A stretch of DNA of 64,000 bases. Source: Amaranthus tricolor. Lineage: Eukaryota > Streptophyta > Magnoliopsida > Caryophyllales > Amaranthaceae. Location: positions 15,800,487 to 15,864,486 of the forward strand of contig NC_080057.1 of NCBI RefSeq assembly GCF_026212465.1, in the 5' to 3' direction. The notes under the pieces are model-generated. The model was given only the letters and a program-made list of their open reading frames with translations, had not been told where the DNA came from and searched no databases. Positions 34,635 to 47,549 of the stretch are shown in pieces; the stretch's first letter is position 1; each line of letters opens with the position of its first letter. The translations under genes and the position numbers were made by a program.

Positions 34635-35836
34635 GATATGTTCATTTTATTAGAGATTTACTCCCGTCCCTTGGTCATATTTAGGAGTATTATTGGCTCT
34701 TCGGAGTCACTTTTATCACTAATATGTGTTCTCTAGTGTTTCCGTAGTTTTGGTACTGTTTTATACGAAATTGTAGATTTGGAGCATTTTCCCGGACTTA
34801 TATTAAGCAACTACGAGCATTGGAGAAATATGACCGTATTACATAGTCCAAGACCGGTTAGAGTCATCAAGTCGGTGATTAAGGGCTTGGCATAGAATAG
34901 ACCGAGGCAATGGACCAAGTAATCAAGACCCAAGGTGGAAAACCCGGAATTGGGCCAAGAGAAATAGCCCAAACTTGAAAAGGTTCAGCATGCCCGGGAG
35001 CAAGCCCTCGCCCTAAGGCGCGCCCGGCCGGGAAAGCCATATAGAAGAAAAAGAAGACTTCGCCCTGACGCGCGCCTGACCGGGCACGTGTTTCTGAAGC
35101 GTTTTAATGATATAATTTGTTTTATCTTTTTAGCCTAAGTATAAATACGTTTTATTTTAGGAAGTTAAGAATGTTTTTTTACTCTCTTTACAAATTTCGG
35201 ATTTTAGTTTAAGCTCTTATTAATCCTCTTACTTTTCTCTCTCTACACTCTTGAGTTTTATACGATTCATTATTTCCATTATTTTTGGTAACAATTTCTT
35301 CCCTTTCATTTTTAGTAATTAATTTCTTGGATTAATTATGTCGTATTTAATTGCTTTGCTTAGTTTAGATTTTAATATGTGTGAGTAGTTTATTTTCTAG
35401 GGTCGTGGGGATCCATAAATAATATAAAGGGGTAATTTACTATTGTTGATTGTTAATGCTTTGGTTAATTTCCTATGGATTGAATTAATGCTATGCAATT
35501 AGATTAGGCCTAATTTAATTGTATGAGTTATGCATTATTGATTCTAAATTCAAGAGATGAAAATTGATGTTTAGGCTTAGTTTCGATAGGCAGGTTAATT
35601 TATAAATGGTTAAGTCTAGATTCGAGAGACGCGATTTAATACCAATAGATTAATTTTGTGATTGTAATACGTAGCGAAAGCCCTTTATGATCTGATTAAT
35701 TGATGCATTGATAATTGATTGTTGTGTTTTACCCTGGAATATTATTTATTGGTGAACCTGTAGCCTAAGTCTTTTATTATTGATTTCCTCCCTCATTCAA
35801 TTTGCCTTAGTTTAATTATTAGTCTAATTCTTATTA
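34635..35836 (+). repeat. Athila LTR (left outer LTR of the array)
   Basis: About 1.2 kb, truncated at its 3' end relative to the LTR at 28523-30046. From 35114 onward it forms the beginning of array unit 1. Contains the GC-rich GGCGCGCCCGGCCGGG segment at about 35020 and a TATA box at 35140. Confidence 0.75.
35140..35147 (+). promoter_or_regulatory. LTR TATA box, unit 1
   Basis: TATAAATA within AAGTATAAATACG, 26 bp after the unit boundary and pointing into the palindrome. Sequence fits a plant core promoter; activity is inferred. Confidence 0.5.
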
Positions 35837-36034
35837 AAAACAGTGTTATATATATGCTGAAATACATGATGTTGAAATTTAAGTAATCTCAAGTATAACC
35901 TTCCTAAACAAGTATTAATGATTACTTGATAATTCTTATTTGGTCAAGCAACTTAACCTGCTCATTTCCTTAAGCTACTAATTAGAGTAATAACCAAAAA
36001 TAGTGTACCAGCTTATTAAAAAAACGCAACTAAC

Positions 36035-36950
36035 CTACTCATCAAAACCATTTGGGCACAGTCGTTTGAATTCCAACTGAAAAGAAAAATAAAAAAAAAA
36101 TTAAAAGCAGGAAATCTATGAAATAATTACCAGAAAGTATACAAACATCGCTGAATTGTAAACACTGTGCAGCAGAATTGGTGCACAGAGATTCCTTGAA
36201 TAAAGGTAGACAGCTCCCGTAAACAAACCAAAAGATCAAGATCATTTAATCATGAAAAAAAATGCAAAAGAAATAAATTGAAGTAATAATAATCAAAACT
36301 GAGATTAAGAAATATACCAAAGAAAAAATGAGGAGGAAAAACACTCAAGTCAAATCTTTGAGCTCCAACATGTAACAATCCAAAAGCCACTGATGAAAGA
36401 AGCAGAGCTGTGGGTGTAGCTACCCTATAGATAAGGAAACAACAATTTTGTTCAATATATTGGAACAATAAAATAAATTTGAGTTAATAAAAAACCAATA
36501 TATAAACTCGTAAACTTAACAATAAAAATAATCATTAACAGTAACTATATCGACATATTTGACACTTAATTGGTTTGTTTTGTTCAATATATTAAAATTC
36601 ATTTTCAAACACAAAAAGGATGAGATAAGATCAAATATATAATAATAAAAATTAACATTGGTATAAATAGGCAAAAAGTAAATATTAACACTCTCGTAAA
36701 TTAGCCAAATAAAAAAGTAAGTTGAAATACAATAGAATAAAAAAACCCTAATTTGGTAAACTTGAAATACAATAGAATAGAGAAATTTTAATGATACTAA
36801 CCATTTTGTCAGGGAAGTGAGCAAAAAACCCCTATAAACTATTTCCTCAACAACAGCAGCTACATTAACTTGGACAAATGTGAAAACAGCAACTAGGTTG
36901 GTGCAAAATGGCATCATCTTCAGTTTGACCTGGTCATCCTCAGCATATTC
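36035..36950 (-). pseudogene. CPBP protease exons a-d, minus arm of unit 1
   Basis: Exon a 36802-36950, b 36318-36424, c 36131-36228, d 36035-36076. Exon a holds the CPBP glutamate motif (VVEEIVYRGFLLTSL), exon b the FGLLH motif (SSVAFGLLHVGAQRF), exon c the HSVYN motif. CPBP proteins are intramembrane proteases of the Rce1/CAAX type, plastidial or ER in plants. In this arm the acceptor before exon c is TG instead of AG and the last codon of exon d is TAG instead of CAG, so it could not be spliced normally. Upstream exons are absent. Confidence 0.85.
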
Positions 36951-36969
36951 CTGAAATATATGTAAATGA

Positions 36970-37213
36970 ATATATTTTAAATTAGGAAAATGGTTAAAAA
37001 TAACCCGATTCTTATTTGTCGCCACCTTTTACATTTTATCGCCACCCTCCTTCGAATGAAATTACGAATTTGCCCTTGTAATTTAAAAATTTACAAATTT
37101 GCCATTGAAGTTAATAACTTTTCATTTTAATTTTTTTTTTATTATTTTTATTTATATTATTATTATTTTTATTATTATTGTTATTATAATAATTATTATT
37201 TTTTTTATTATTA

Positions 37214-37257
<44 letters not shown>

Positions 37258-37485
37258 ATAATTATTATTATTTAAATAAAAGTAACTTAAAAAATAAATT
37301 AATTAAACAAAAGAAATTTTATAAGTCGAAATTCAAAAAAAAAAAAAAATTCCAGTCGCACACAACGTGCGACTCGACCTAACTACAGTCGCACGTTTTG
37401 TGCGATTGGTTTTTTTTTTTTTTGAATTTCGACTTAAAAAATTTCTTTTGTTTAATTAATTTATTTTTTAAGTTACTTTTATTTA

Positions 37486-37534
<49 letters not shown>

Positions 37535-37780
37535 TAAATAATTATAATTATAATAACAATAATAATAATAATAATAATAACAATAATAATATAAATAAAA
37601 ATAATAAAAAAAAATGATAATGAAAAGTTATTAACTCCAATGTCAAATTTGTAAATTTTTAAATTCCAGGGGCAAATTCGTAATTTCATTCGAAGGAGGG
37701 TGGCGATAAAATAAAAAAGTGGCGAAAAATAAGAATCGGGTTATTTTTAACCATTTTCCTAAATTTAAAATATATTCATT
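36970..37780. mobile_element. Foldback element at the palindrome centre
   Basis: Mirror sequences starting TTAGGAAAATGGTTAAAAAT (right copy inverted) and continuing with TCGCCACCCTCCTTCGAATG and GAAATTACGAATTTGCCC lie on both sides of the microsatellites. This looks like a MITE/foldback element in the intron upstream of exon a, from which the larger palindrome could have started. It is repeated in units 2-4. Confidence 0.5.
37353..37408. repeat. Central palindrome of unit 1 (also 41494-41549, 45627-45682, 49768-49823)
   Basis: TCGCACACAACGTGCGACT pairs with AGTCGCACGTTTTGTGCGA across a loop of about 12 bases (CGACCTAACTAC). It joins the two arms almost without spacer, so the pairing runs from this hairpin out through A/T homopolymers, (TTA)n repeats and the CPBP exons. 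Confidence 0.9.
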
Positions 37781-37794
37781 TACATATATTTCAG

Positions 37795-38754
37795 GAATAT
37801 GCTGAGGATGACCAGGTCCAACTGAAGATGATGCCATTTTGCACCAACCTAGTTGCTGTTTTCACATTTGTCCAAGTTAATGTAGCTGCTGTTGTTGAGG
37901 AAATAGTTTACAGGGGTTTGTTGCTCACTTCCCTGACAAAATGGTTAGTATTATTAAAATTTTCTATTCTATTGTATTTCAAGTTTACCAAATTAGGGTT
38001 TTTTTTTTTTATTCTATTGTATTTCAACTTATTTTTTTATTTGGCTTACTTACGAGAGTGTCAATACTTACTTTTTGTCTATTTATACCAATGTTAATTT
38101 TTATTATTATTTATTTGATCTTATCTCATCTTTTTGTGTTTAAAAATAAATTTTAATATATTGAACAAAACAAACCAATTAAGTGTCAAATATGTCAATA
38201 TAGTTACTGTTAATGATTATTTTTATTGTTAAGTTTACGAGTTTATATATTGGTTTTTTATTAACTCAAATTTATTTTTGTTGTTCCAATATATTGAACA
38301 AAATTGTTGTTTCCTTATCTATAGGGTAGCTACACCCACAGCTCTGCTTCTTTCATCAGTGGCTTTTGGATTGTTACATGTTGGAGCTCAAAGATTTGAC
38401 TTGAATGTTTTTCCCCCTCATTTTTTCTTTGGTATATTTCTTAATCTCAAGTTTGATTATTATTACTTCAATTTGTTTCTTTTGCATTTTTTTTCATGAT
38501 TAAATGATCTTGATCTTTAGGTTTGTTTACGGGAGCTGTCTACCTTTATTCAAGGAATCTCTGTGCACCAATTCTGCTGCACAGTGTTTACAATTCAGCG
38601 ATGTTTGTATACTTTCTGGTAATTATTTCATAGATTTCCTACTTCAGTTTATTTCTAGTATTTTTTTAATAGTAATTTAATGTTTTTTTTATTTATTTTA
38701 TTTTTTTTTCAGTTGGAATTCAAACGACTGTGCCCAAATGGTTTTGATGAGCAG
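37795..38754 (+). pseudogene. CPBP protease exons a-d, plus arm of unit 1
   Basis: Exon a 37795-37943, b 38325-38431, c 38521-38618, d 38713-38754: 396 bp, all with AG acceptors and GT donors and one uninterrupted frame. Translated parts include EYAEDDQVQLKMMPFCTNLV, VEEIVYRGLLLTSLTKW, GLLHVGAQRFDLNVFPP, GAVYLYSRNLCAPILLHSVY and LEFKRLCPNGFDEQ. All three CPBP signature motifs (EExxxR, FxxxH, HxxxN) are present. No start codon, transit peptide or upstream membrane helices, so it is a fragment of the catalytic half. Confidence 0.88.
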
Positions 38755-39275
38755 GTTAGTTGCGTTTTTTTCTTAATAAACTGGTACACTATTTTCGGTT
38801 ATTACTTGAATTAGTAGTTTAAGAAAATGAGCAAGTTAAGTTGCTTGACCAAATAAGAATTATCAAGTAATCATTAATACTTGTTTAGGAAGGTTATACT
38901 TGAGATTACTTAAATTTCAACATCATGTATTTCAGCATATATGTAACACTGTTTTTAATAAGAATTAGACTAATAATTAAACTAAGGCAAATTGAATAAG
39001 GGAGGAAATCAATAATAAAAGACCTAGGCTACAGGTTCACCAATAAATAATATTCCAGGGTAAAACACAACAATCAATGCATCAATTAATCAGATCATAA
39101 AGGGCTTTCGCTACGTATTACAATCACAGAATTAATCTATTGGTATTAAATCGCATCTCTCGAATCTAGACTTAACCATTTATAAATTAACCTGCCTATC
39201 GAAACTAAGCCTAAACATCAATTCTCATCTATTGAATTTAGAATCAATAAATTTGCTTTATCTTTTTAGCCTAAG

Positions 39276-39283
39276 TATAAATA
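39276..39283 (+). promoter_or_regulatory. LTR TATA box, unit 2
   Basis: Same TATAAATA context as unit 1, in the hybrid LTR fragment. Confidence 0.5.
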
Positions 39284-40169
39284 CGTTTTATTTTAGGAAG
39301 TTAAGAATGTTTTTTTACTCTCTTTACAAATTTCGGATTTTAGTTTAAGCTCTTATTAATCCTCTTACTTTCTCTCTGTACGCTCTTGAGTTTTATGCAA
39401 TTCATTATTTCCATTAATTTTGGTAACAATTTCTTCCCTTTCATTTTTAGTAATTAATTTCTTGGATTAATTATGTCGTATTTAATTGCTTTGCTTAGTT
39501 TAGATTTTAATATGTGTGAGTAGTTTATTTTCTAGGGTCGTGGGGATCCATAAATAATATAAAGGGGTAATTTACTATTGTTGATTGTTAATGCTTTGGT
39601 TAATTTCCTATGGATTGAATTAATGCTATGCAATTAGATTAGGCCTAATTTAATTGTATGAGTTATGCATTATTGATTCTAAATTCAAGAGATGAAAATT
39701 GATGTTTAGGCTTAGTTTCGATAGGCAGGTTAATTTATAAATGGTTAAGTCTAGATTCGAGAGACGCGATTTAATACCAATAGATTAATTTTGTGATTGT
39801 AATACGTAGCGAAAGCCCTTTATGATCTGATTAATTGATGCATTGATAATTGATTGTTGTGTTTTACCCTGGAATATTATTTATTGGTGAACCTGTAGCC
39901 TAAGTCTTTTATTATTGATTTCCTCCCTCATTCAATTTGCCTTAGTTTAATTATTAGTCTAATTCTTATTAAAAACAGTGTTATATATATGCTGAAATAC
40001 ATGATGTTGAAATTTAAGTAATCTCAAGTATAACCTTCCTAAACAAGTATTAATGATTACTTGATAATTCTTATTTGGTCAAGCAACTTAACCTGCTCAT
40101 TTCCTTAAGCTACTAATTAGAGTAATAACCAAAAATAGTGTACCAGCTTATTAAAAAAACGCAACTAAC

Positions 40170-41085
40170 CTACTCATCAAAACCATTTGGGCACAGTCGT
40201 TTGAATTCCAACTGAAAAGAAAAATAAAAAAAAAATTAAAAGCAGGAAATCTATGAAATAATTACCAGAAAGTATACAAACATCGCTGAATTGTAAACAC
40301 TGTGCAGCAGAATTGGTGCACAGAGATTCCTTGAATAAAGGTAGACAGCTCCCGTAAACAAACCAAAAGATCAAGATCATTTAATCATGAAAAAAAATGC
40401 AAAAGAAATAAATTGAAGTAATAATAATCAAAACTGAGATTAAGAAATATACCAAAGAAAAAATGAGGAGGAAAAACACTCAAGTCAAATCTTTGAGCTC
40501 CAACATGTAACAATCCAAAAGCCACTGATGAAAGAAGCAGAGCTGTGGGTGTAGCTACCCTATAGATAAGGAAACAACAATTTTGTTCAATATATTGGAA
40601 CAATAAAATAAATTTGAGTTAATAAAAAACCAATATATAAACTCGTAAACTTAACAATAAAAATAATCATTAACAGTAACTATATCGACATATTTGACAC
40701 TTAATTGGTTTGTTTTGTTCAATATATTAAAATTCATTTTCAAACACAAAAAGGATGAGATAAGATCAAATAAATAATAATAAAAATTAACATTGGTATA
40801 AATAGGCAAAAAGTAAATATTAACACTCTCGTAAATTAGCCAAATAAAAAAGTAAGTTGAAATACAATAGAATAAAAAAACCCTAATTTGGTAAACTTGA
40901 AATACAATAGAATAGAGAAATTTTAATGATACTAACCATTTTGTCAGGGAAGTGAGCAAAAAACCCCTATAAACTATTTCCTCAACAACAGCAGCTACAT
41001 TAACTTGGACAAATGTGAAAACAGCAACTAGGTTGGTGCAAAATGGCATCATCTTCAGTTTGACCTGGTCATCCTCAGCATATTC
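40170..41085 (-). pseudogene. CPBP exons a-d, minus arm of unit 2
   Basis: Exon a 40937-41085, b 40453-40559, c 40266-40363, d 40170-40211. Same lost acceptor before exon c and same TAG at the end of exon d as in unit 1. Confidence 0.85.
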
Positions 41086-41344
41086 CTGAAATATATGTAA
41101 ATGAATATATTTTAAATTAGGAAAATGGTTAAAAATAACCCGATTCTTATTTGTCGCCACCTTTTACATTTTATCGCCACCCTCCTTCGAATGAAATTAC
41201 GAATTTGCCCTTGTAATTTAAAAATTTACAAATTTGCCATTGAAGTTAATAACTTTTCATTTTAATTTTTTTTTTATTATTTTTATTTATATTATTATTA
41301 TTTTTATTATTATTGTTATTATAATAATTATTATTTTTTTTATT

Positions 41345-41398
<54 letters not shown>

Positions 41399-41626
41399 AT
41401 AATTATTATTATTTAAATAAAAGTAACTTAAAAAATAAATTAATTAAACAAAAGAAATTTTATAAGTCGAAATTCAAAAAAAAAAAAAAATTCCAGTCGC
41501 ACACAACGTGCGACTCGACCTAACTACAGTCGCACGTTTTGTGCGATTGGTTTTTTTTTTTTTTGAATTTCGAGTTAAAAAATTTCTTTTGTTTAATTAA
41601 TTTATTTTTTAAGTTACTTTTATTTA

Positions 41627-41675
<49 letters not shown>

Positions 41676-41934
41676 TAAATAATTATAATTATAATAACAA
41701 TAATAATAATAATAATAATAACAATAATAATATAAATAAAAATAATAAAAAAAATGATAATGAAAAGTTATTAACTCCAATGTCAAATTTGTAAATTTTT
41801 AAATTCCAGGGGCAAATTCGTAATTTCATTCGAAGGAGGGTGGCGATAAAATAAAAAAGTGGCGAAAAATAAGAATCGGGTTATTTTTAACCATTTTCCT
41901 AAATTTAAAATATATTCATTTACATATATTTCAG

Positions 41935-42893
41935 GAATATGCTGAGGATGACCAGGTCCAACTGAAGATGATGCCATTTTGCACCAACCTAGTTGCTGTT
42001 TTCACATTTGTCCAAGTTAATGTAGCTGCTGTTGTTGAAGAAATAGTTTACAGGGATTTGTTGCTCACTTCCCTGACAAAATGGTTAGTATTATTAAAAT
42101 TTTCTATTCTATTGTATTTCAAGTTTACCAAATTAGGGTTTTTTTTTTATTCTATTGTATTTCAACTTATTTTTTTATTTGGCTTACTTACGAGAGTGTC
42201 AATACTTACTTTTTGTCTATTTATACCAATGTTAATTTTTATTATTATTTATTTGATCTTATCTCATCCTTTTTGTGTTTAAAAATAAATTTTAATATAT
42301 TGAACAAAACAAACCAATTAAGTGTCAAATATGTCAATATAGTTACTGTTAATGATTATTTTTATTGTTAAGTTTACGAGCTTATATATTGGTTTTTTAT
42401 TAACTCAAATTTATTTTTATTGTTCCAATATATTGAACAAAATTGTTGTTTCCTTATCTATAGGGTAGCTACACCCACAGCTCTGCTTCTTTCATCAGTG
42501 GCTTTTGGATTGTTACATGTTGGAGCTCAAAGATTTGACTTGAATGTTTTTCCCCCTCATTTTTTCTTTGGTATATTTCTTAATCTCAAGTTTGATTATT
42601 ATTACTTCAATTTGTTTCTTTTGCATTTTTTTTCATGATTAAATGATCTTGATCTTTAGGTTTGTTTACGGGAGCTGTCTACCTTTATTCAAGGAATCTC
42701 TGTGCACCAATTCTGCTGCACAGTGTTTACAATTCAGCGATGTTTGTATACTTTCTGGTAATTATTTCATAGATTTCCTACTTCAGTTTATTTCTAGTAT
42801 TTTTTTAATAGTAATTTAATGTTTTTTTTATTTATTTTATTTTTTTTTCAGTTGGAATTCAAACGACTGTGCCCAAATGGTTTTGATGAGCAG
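41935..42893 (+). pseudogene. CPBP exons a-d, plus arm of unit 2
   Basis: Exon a 41935-42083, b 42464-42570, c 42660-42757, d 42852-42893. Splice sites intact. Exon a reads EEIVYRDLLL: the Gly after the conserved Arg is Asp, the type B marker. Confidence 0.85.
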
Positions 42894-43414
42894 GTTAGTT
42901 GCGTTTTTTTCTTAATAAACTGGTACACTATTTTCGGTTATTACTTGAATTAGTAGTTTAAGAAAATGAGCAAGTTAAGTTGCTTGACCAAATAAGAATT
43001 ATCAAGTAATCATTAATACTTGTTTAGGAAGGTTATACTTGAGATTACTTAAATTTCAACATCATGTATTTCAGCATATATGTAACACTGTTTTTAATAA
43101 GAATTAGACTAATAATTAAACTAAGGCAAATTGAATAAGGGAGGAAATCAATAATAAAAGACCTAGGCTACAGGTTCACCAATAAATAATATTCCAGGGT
43201 AAAACACAACAATCAATGCATCAATTAATCAGATCATAAAGGGCTTTCGCTACGTATTACAATCACAGAATTAATCTATTGGTATTAAATCGCATCTCTC
43301 GAATCTAGACTTAACCATTTATAAATTAACCTGCCTATCGAAACTAAGCCTAAACATCAATTCTCATCTATTGAATTTAGAATCAATAAATTTGCTTTAT
43401 CTTTTTAGCCTAAG

Positions 43415-43422
43415 TATAAATA
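43415..43422 (+). promoter_or_regulatory. LTR TATA box, unit 3
   Basis: Same TATAAATA context, in the hybrid LTR fragment. Confidence 0.5.
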
Positions 43423-44308
43423 CGTTTTATTTTAGGAAGTTAAGAATGTTTTTTTACTCTCTTTACAAATTTCGGATTTTAGTTTAAGCTCTTATTAATC
43501 CTCTTACTTTCTCTCTGTACGCTCTTGAGTTTTATGCAATTCATTATTTCCATTAATTTTGGTAACAATTTCTTCCCTTTCATTTTTAGTAATTAATTTC
43601 TTGGATTAATTATGTCGTATTTAATTGCTTTGCTTAGTTTAGATTTTAATATGTGTGAGTAGTTTATTTTCTAGGGTCGTGGGGATCCATAAATAATATA
43701 AAGGGGTAATTTACTATTGTTGATTGTTATTGCTTTGGTTAATTTCCTATGGATTGAATTAATGCTATGCAATTAGATTAGGCCTAATTTAATTGTATGA
43801 GTTATGCATTATTGATTCTAAATTCAAGAGATGAAAATTGATGTTTAGGCTTAGTTTCGATAGGCAGGTTAATTTATAAATGGTTAAGTCTAGATTCGAG
43901 AGATGCGATTTAATACCAATAGATTAATTTTGTGATTGTAATACGTAGCGAAAGCCCTTTATGATCTGATTAATTAATGCATTGATAATTGATTGTTGTG
44001 TTTTACCCTGGAATATTATTTATTGGTGAACCTGTAGCCTAAGTCTTTTATTATTGATTTCCTCCCTCATTCAATTTGCCTTAGTTTAATTATTAGTCTA
44101 ATTCTTATTAAAAACAGTGTTATATATATGCTGAAATACATGATGTTGAAATTTAAGTAATCTCAAGTATAACCTTCCTAAACAAGTATTAATGATTACT
44201 TGATAATTCTTATTTGGTCAAGCAACTTAACCTGCTCATTTCCTTAAGCTACTAATTAGAGTAATAACCAAAAATAGTGTACCAGCTTATTAAAAAAACG
44301 CAACTAAC

Positions 44309-45224
44309 CTACTCATCAAAACCATTTGGGCACAGTCGTTTGAATTCCAACTGAAAAGAAAAATAAAAAAAAAATTAAAAGCAGGAAATCTATGAAATAA
44401 TTACCAGAAAGTATACAAACATCGCTGAATTGTAAACACTGTGCAGCAGAATTGGTGCACAGAGATTCCTTGAATAAAGGTAGACAGCTCCCGTAAACAA
44501 ACCAAAAGATCAAGATCATTTAATCATGAAAAAAAATGCAAAAGAAATAAATTGAAGTAATAATAATCAAAACTGAGATTAAGAAATATACCAAAGAAAA
44601 AATGAGGAGGAAAAACACTCAAGTCAAATCTTTGAGCTCCAACATGTAACAATCCAAAAGCCACTGATGAAAGAAGCAGAGCTGTGGGTGTAGCTACCCT
44701 ATAGATAAGGAAACAACAATTTTGTTCAATATATTGGAACAATAAAATAAATTTGAGTTAATAAAAAACCAATATATAAACTCGTAAACTTAACAATAAA
44801 AATAATCATTAACAGTAACTATATCGACATATTTGACACTTAATTGGTTTGTTTTGTTCAATATATTAAAATTCATTTTCAAACACAAAAAGGATGAGAT
44901 AAGATCAAATATATAATAATAAAAATTAACATTGGTATAAATAGGCAAAAAGTAAATATTAACACTCTCGTAAATTAGCCAAATAAAAAAGTAAGTTGAA
45001 ATACAATAGAATAAAAAAACCCTAATTTGGTAAACTTGAAATACAATAGAATAGAGAAATTTTAATGATACTAACCATTTTGTCAGGGAAGTGAGCAAAA
45101 AACCCCTATAAACTATTTCCTCAACAACAGCAGCTACATTAACTTGGACAAATGTGAAAACAGCAACTAGGTTGGTGCAAAATGGCATCATCTTCAGTTT
45201 GACCTGGTCATCCTCAGCATATTC
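44309..45224 (-). pseudogene. CPBP exons a-d, minus arm of unit 3
   Basis: Exon a 45076-45224, b 44592-44698, c 44405-44502, d 44309-44350. As unit 1. Confidence 0.85.
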
Positions 45225-45487
45225 CTGAAATATATGTAAATGAATATATTTTAAATTAGGAAAATGGTTAAAAATAACCCGATTCTTATTTGTCGCCACC
45301 TTTTACATTTTATCGCCACCCTCCTTCGAATGAAATTACGAATTTGCCCTTGTAATTTAAAAATTTACAAATTTGCCATTGAAGTTAATAACTTTTCATT
45401 TTAATTTTTTTTTTATTATTTTTATTTATATTATTATTATTTTTATTATTATTGTTATTATAATAATTATTATTTTTTTTATTATTA

Positions 45488-45531
<44 letters not shown>

Positions 45532-45759
45532 ATAATTATTATTATTTAAATAAAAGTAACTTAAAAAATAAATTAATTAAACAAAAGAAATTTTATAAGT
45601 CGAAATTCAAAAAAAAAAAAAAATTCCAGTCGCACACAACGTGCGACTCGACCTAACTACAGTCGCACGTTTTGTGCGATTGGTTTTTTTTTTTTTTGAA
45701 TTTCGACTTAAAAAATTTCTTTTGTTTAATTAATTTATTTTTTAAGTTACTTTTATTTA

Positions 45760-45808
<49 letters not shown>

Positions 45809-46068
45809 TAAATAATTATAATTATAATAACAATAATAATAATAATAATAATAACAATAATAATATAAATAAAAATAATAAAAAAAAATGATAATGAAAA
45901 GTTATTAACTCCAATGTCAAATTTGTAAATTTTTAAATTCCAGGGGCAAATTCGTAATTTCATTCGAAGGAGGGTGGCGATAAAATAAAAAAGTGGCGAA
46001 AAATAAGAATCGGGTTATTTTTAACCATTTTCCTAAATTTAAAATATATTCATTTACATATATTTCAG

Positions 46069-47028
46069 GAATATGCTGAGGATGACCAGGTCCAACTGAA
46101 GATGATGCCATTTTGCACCAACCTAGTTGCTGTTTTCACATTTGTCCAAGTTAATGTAGCTGCTGTTGTTGAGGAAATAGTTTACAGGGGTTTGTTGCTC
46201 ACTTCCCTGACAAAATGGTTAGTATTATTAAAATTTTCTATTCTATTGTATTTCAAGTTTACCAAATTAGGGTTTTTTTTTTTTATTCTATTGTATTTCA
46301 ACTTATTTTTTTATTTGGCTTACTTACGAGAGTGTCAATACTTACTTTTTGTCTATTTATACCAATGTTAATTTTTATTATTATTTATTTGATCTTATCT
46401 CATCTTTTTGTGTTTAAAAATAAATTTTAATATATTGAACAAAACAAACCAATTAAGTGTCAAATATGTCAATATAGTTACTGTTAATGATTATTTTTAT
46501 TGTTAAGTTTACGAGTTTATATATTGGTTTTTTATTAACTCAAATTTATTTTTGTTGTTCCAATATATTGAACAAAATTGTTGTTTCCTTATCTATAGGG
46601 TAGCTACACCCACAGCTCTGCTTCTTTCATCAGTGGCTTTTGGATTGTTACATGTTGGAGCTCAAAGATTTGACTTGAATGTTTTTCCCCCTCATTTTTT
46701 CTTTGGTATATTTCTTAATCTCAAGTTTGATTATTATTACTTCAATTTGTTTCTTTTGCATTTTTTTTCATGATTAAATGATCTTGATCTTTAGGTTTGT
46801 TTACGGGAGCTGTCTACCTTTATTCAAGGAATCTCTGTGCACCAATTCTGCTGCACAGTGTTTACAATTCAGCGATGTTTGTATACTTTCTGGTAATTAT
46901 TTCATAGATTTCCTACTTCAGTTTATTTCTAGTATTTTTTTAATAGTAATTTAATGTTTTTTTTATTTATTTTATTTTTTTTTCAGTTGGAATTCAAACG
47001 ACTGTGCCCAAATGGTTTTGATGAGCAG
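46069..47028 (+). pseudogene. CPBP exons a-d, plus arm of unit 3
   Basis: Exon a 46069-46217, b 46599-46705, c 46795-46892, d 46987-47028. As unit 1, with Gly after the conserved Arg. Confidence 0.85.
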
Positions 47029-47549
47029 GTTAGTTGCGTTTTTTTCTTAATAAACTGGTACACTATTTTCGGTTATTACTTGAATTAGTAGTTTAAGAAA
47101 ATGAGCAAGTTAAGTTGCTTGACCAAATAAGAATTATCAAGTAATCATTAATACTTGTTTAGGAAGGTTATACTTGAGATTACTTAAATTTCAACATCAT
47201 GTATTTCAGCATATATGTAACACTGTTTTTAATAAGAATTAGACTAATAATTAAACTAAGGCAAATTGAATAAGGGAGGAAATCAATAATAAAAGACCTA
47301 GGCTACAGGTTCACCAATAAATAATATTCCAGGGTAAAACACAACAATCAATGCATCAATTAATCAGATCATAAAGGGCTTTCGCTACGTATTACAATCA
47401 CAGAATTAATCTATTGGTATTAAATCGCATCTCTCGAATCTAGACTTAACCATTTATAAATTAACCTGCCTATCGAAACTAAGCCTAAACATCAATTCTC
47501 ATCTATTGAATTTAGAATCAATAAATTTGCTTTATCTTTTTAGCCTAAG

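Larger units (their letters stand above)
31906..35836 (+). mobile_element. Second Athila-type element, truncated
   Basis: Internal region 31906-34634 collinear with the 3' half of the first Athila copy, then an LTR from 34635 (TGATATGTTC). No 5' LTR or primer site precedes it, and the LTR is cut at about 35836 where CPBP-derived sequence begins. The LTR is more diverged from the first copy's LTR than those are from each other. It supplies the LTR fragment found in every unit of the palindrome array. Confidence 0.75.
35114..39249. repeat. Array unit 1 (type A)
   Basis: LTR fragment 35114-35836, minus arm to about 37375, plus arm to about 38950, inverted LTR fragment to 39249. Its LTR part keeps the outer-left sequence CTCTCTACACTC, unlike all later units. 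Central (TTA)n/(AAT)n microsatellites at 37140-37270 and 37485-37600 are mirror images. Confidence 0.92.
39250..43388. repeat. Array unit 2 (type B)
   Basis: Differs from unit 1 by single bases and homopolymer lengths, by CTCTCTGTACGCTC in the LTR part, and by a Gly-to-Asp codon change (GGG to GAT) after the EExxYR motif of the plus arm. Confidence 0.92.
43389..47523. repeat. Array unit 3 (type A)
   Basis: Palindrome matches unit 1 at 8274 bp distance. The LTR fragment has private changes against units 1, 2 and 4: GATTGTTATTGC (43730), AGATGCG (43903) and TAATTAATGC (43976). Confidence 0.92.

Noticed and set aside
36516..37025. 169-codon minus-strand ORF covering CPBP exon a and flanking introns (and its copies at 40651, 44790, 48925)
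   Set aside because: Only the middle 149 bp is conserved coding sequence with splice sites on both sides; the rest is intron read-through.
37483..37689. Ile- or Tyr-rich ORFs over (TTA)n/(AAT)n in the array (also 41234-41416, 41520-41786, 45757-45963, 49508-49690, 49794-50060)
   Set aside because: Translations of microsatellites within intron-derived foldback DNA; not genes.
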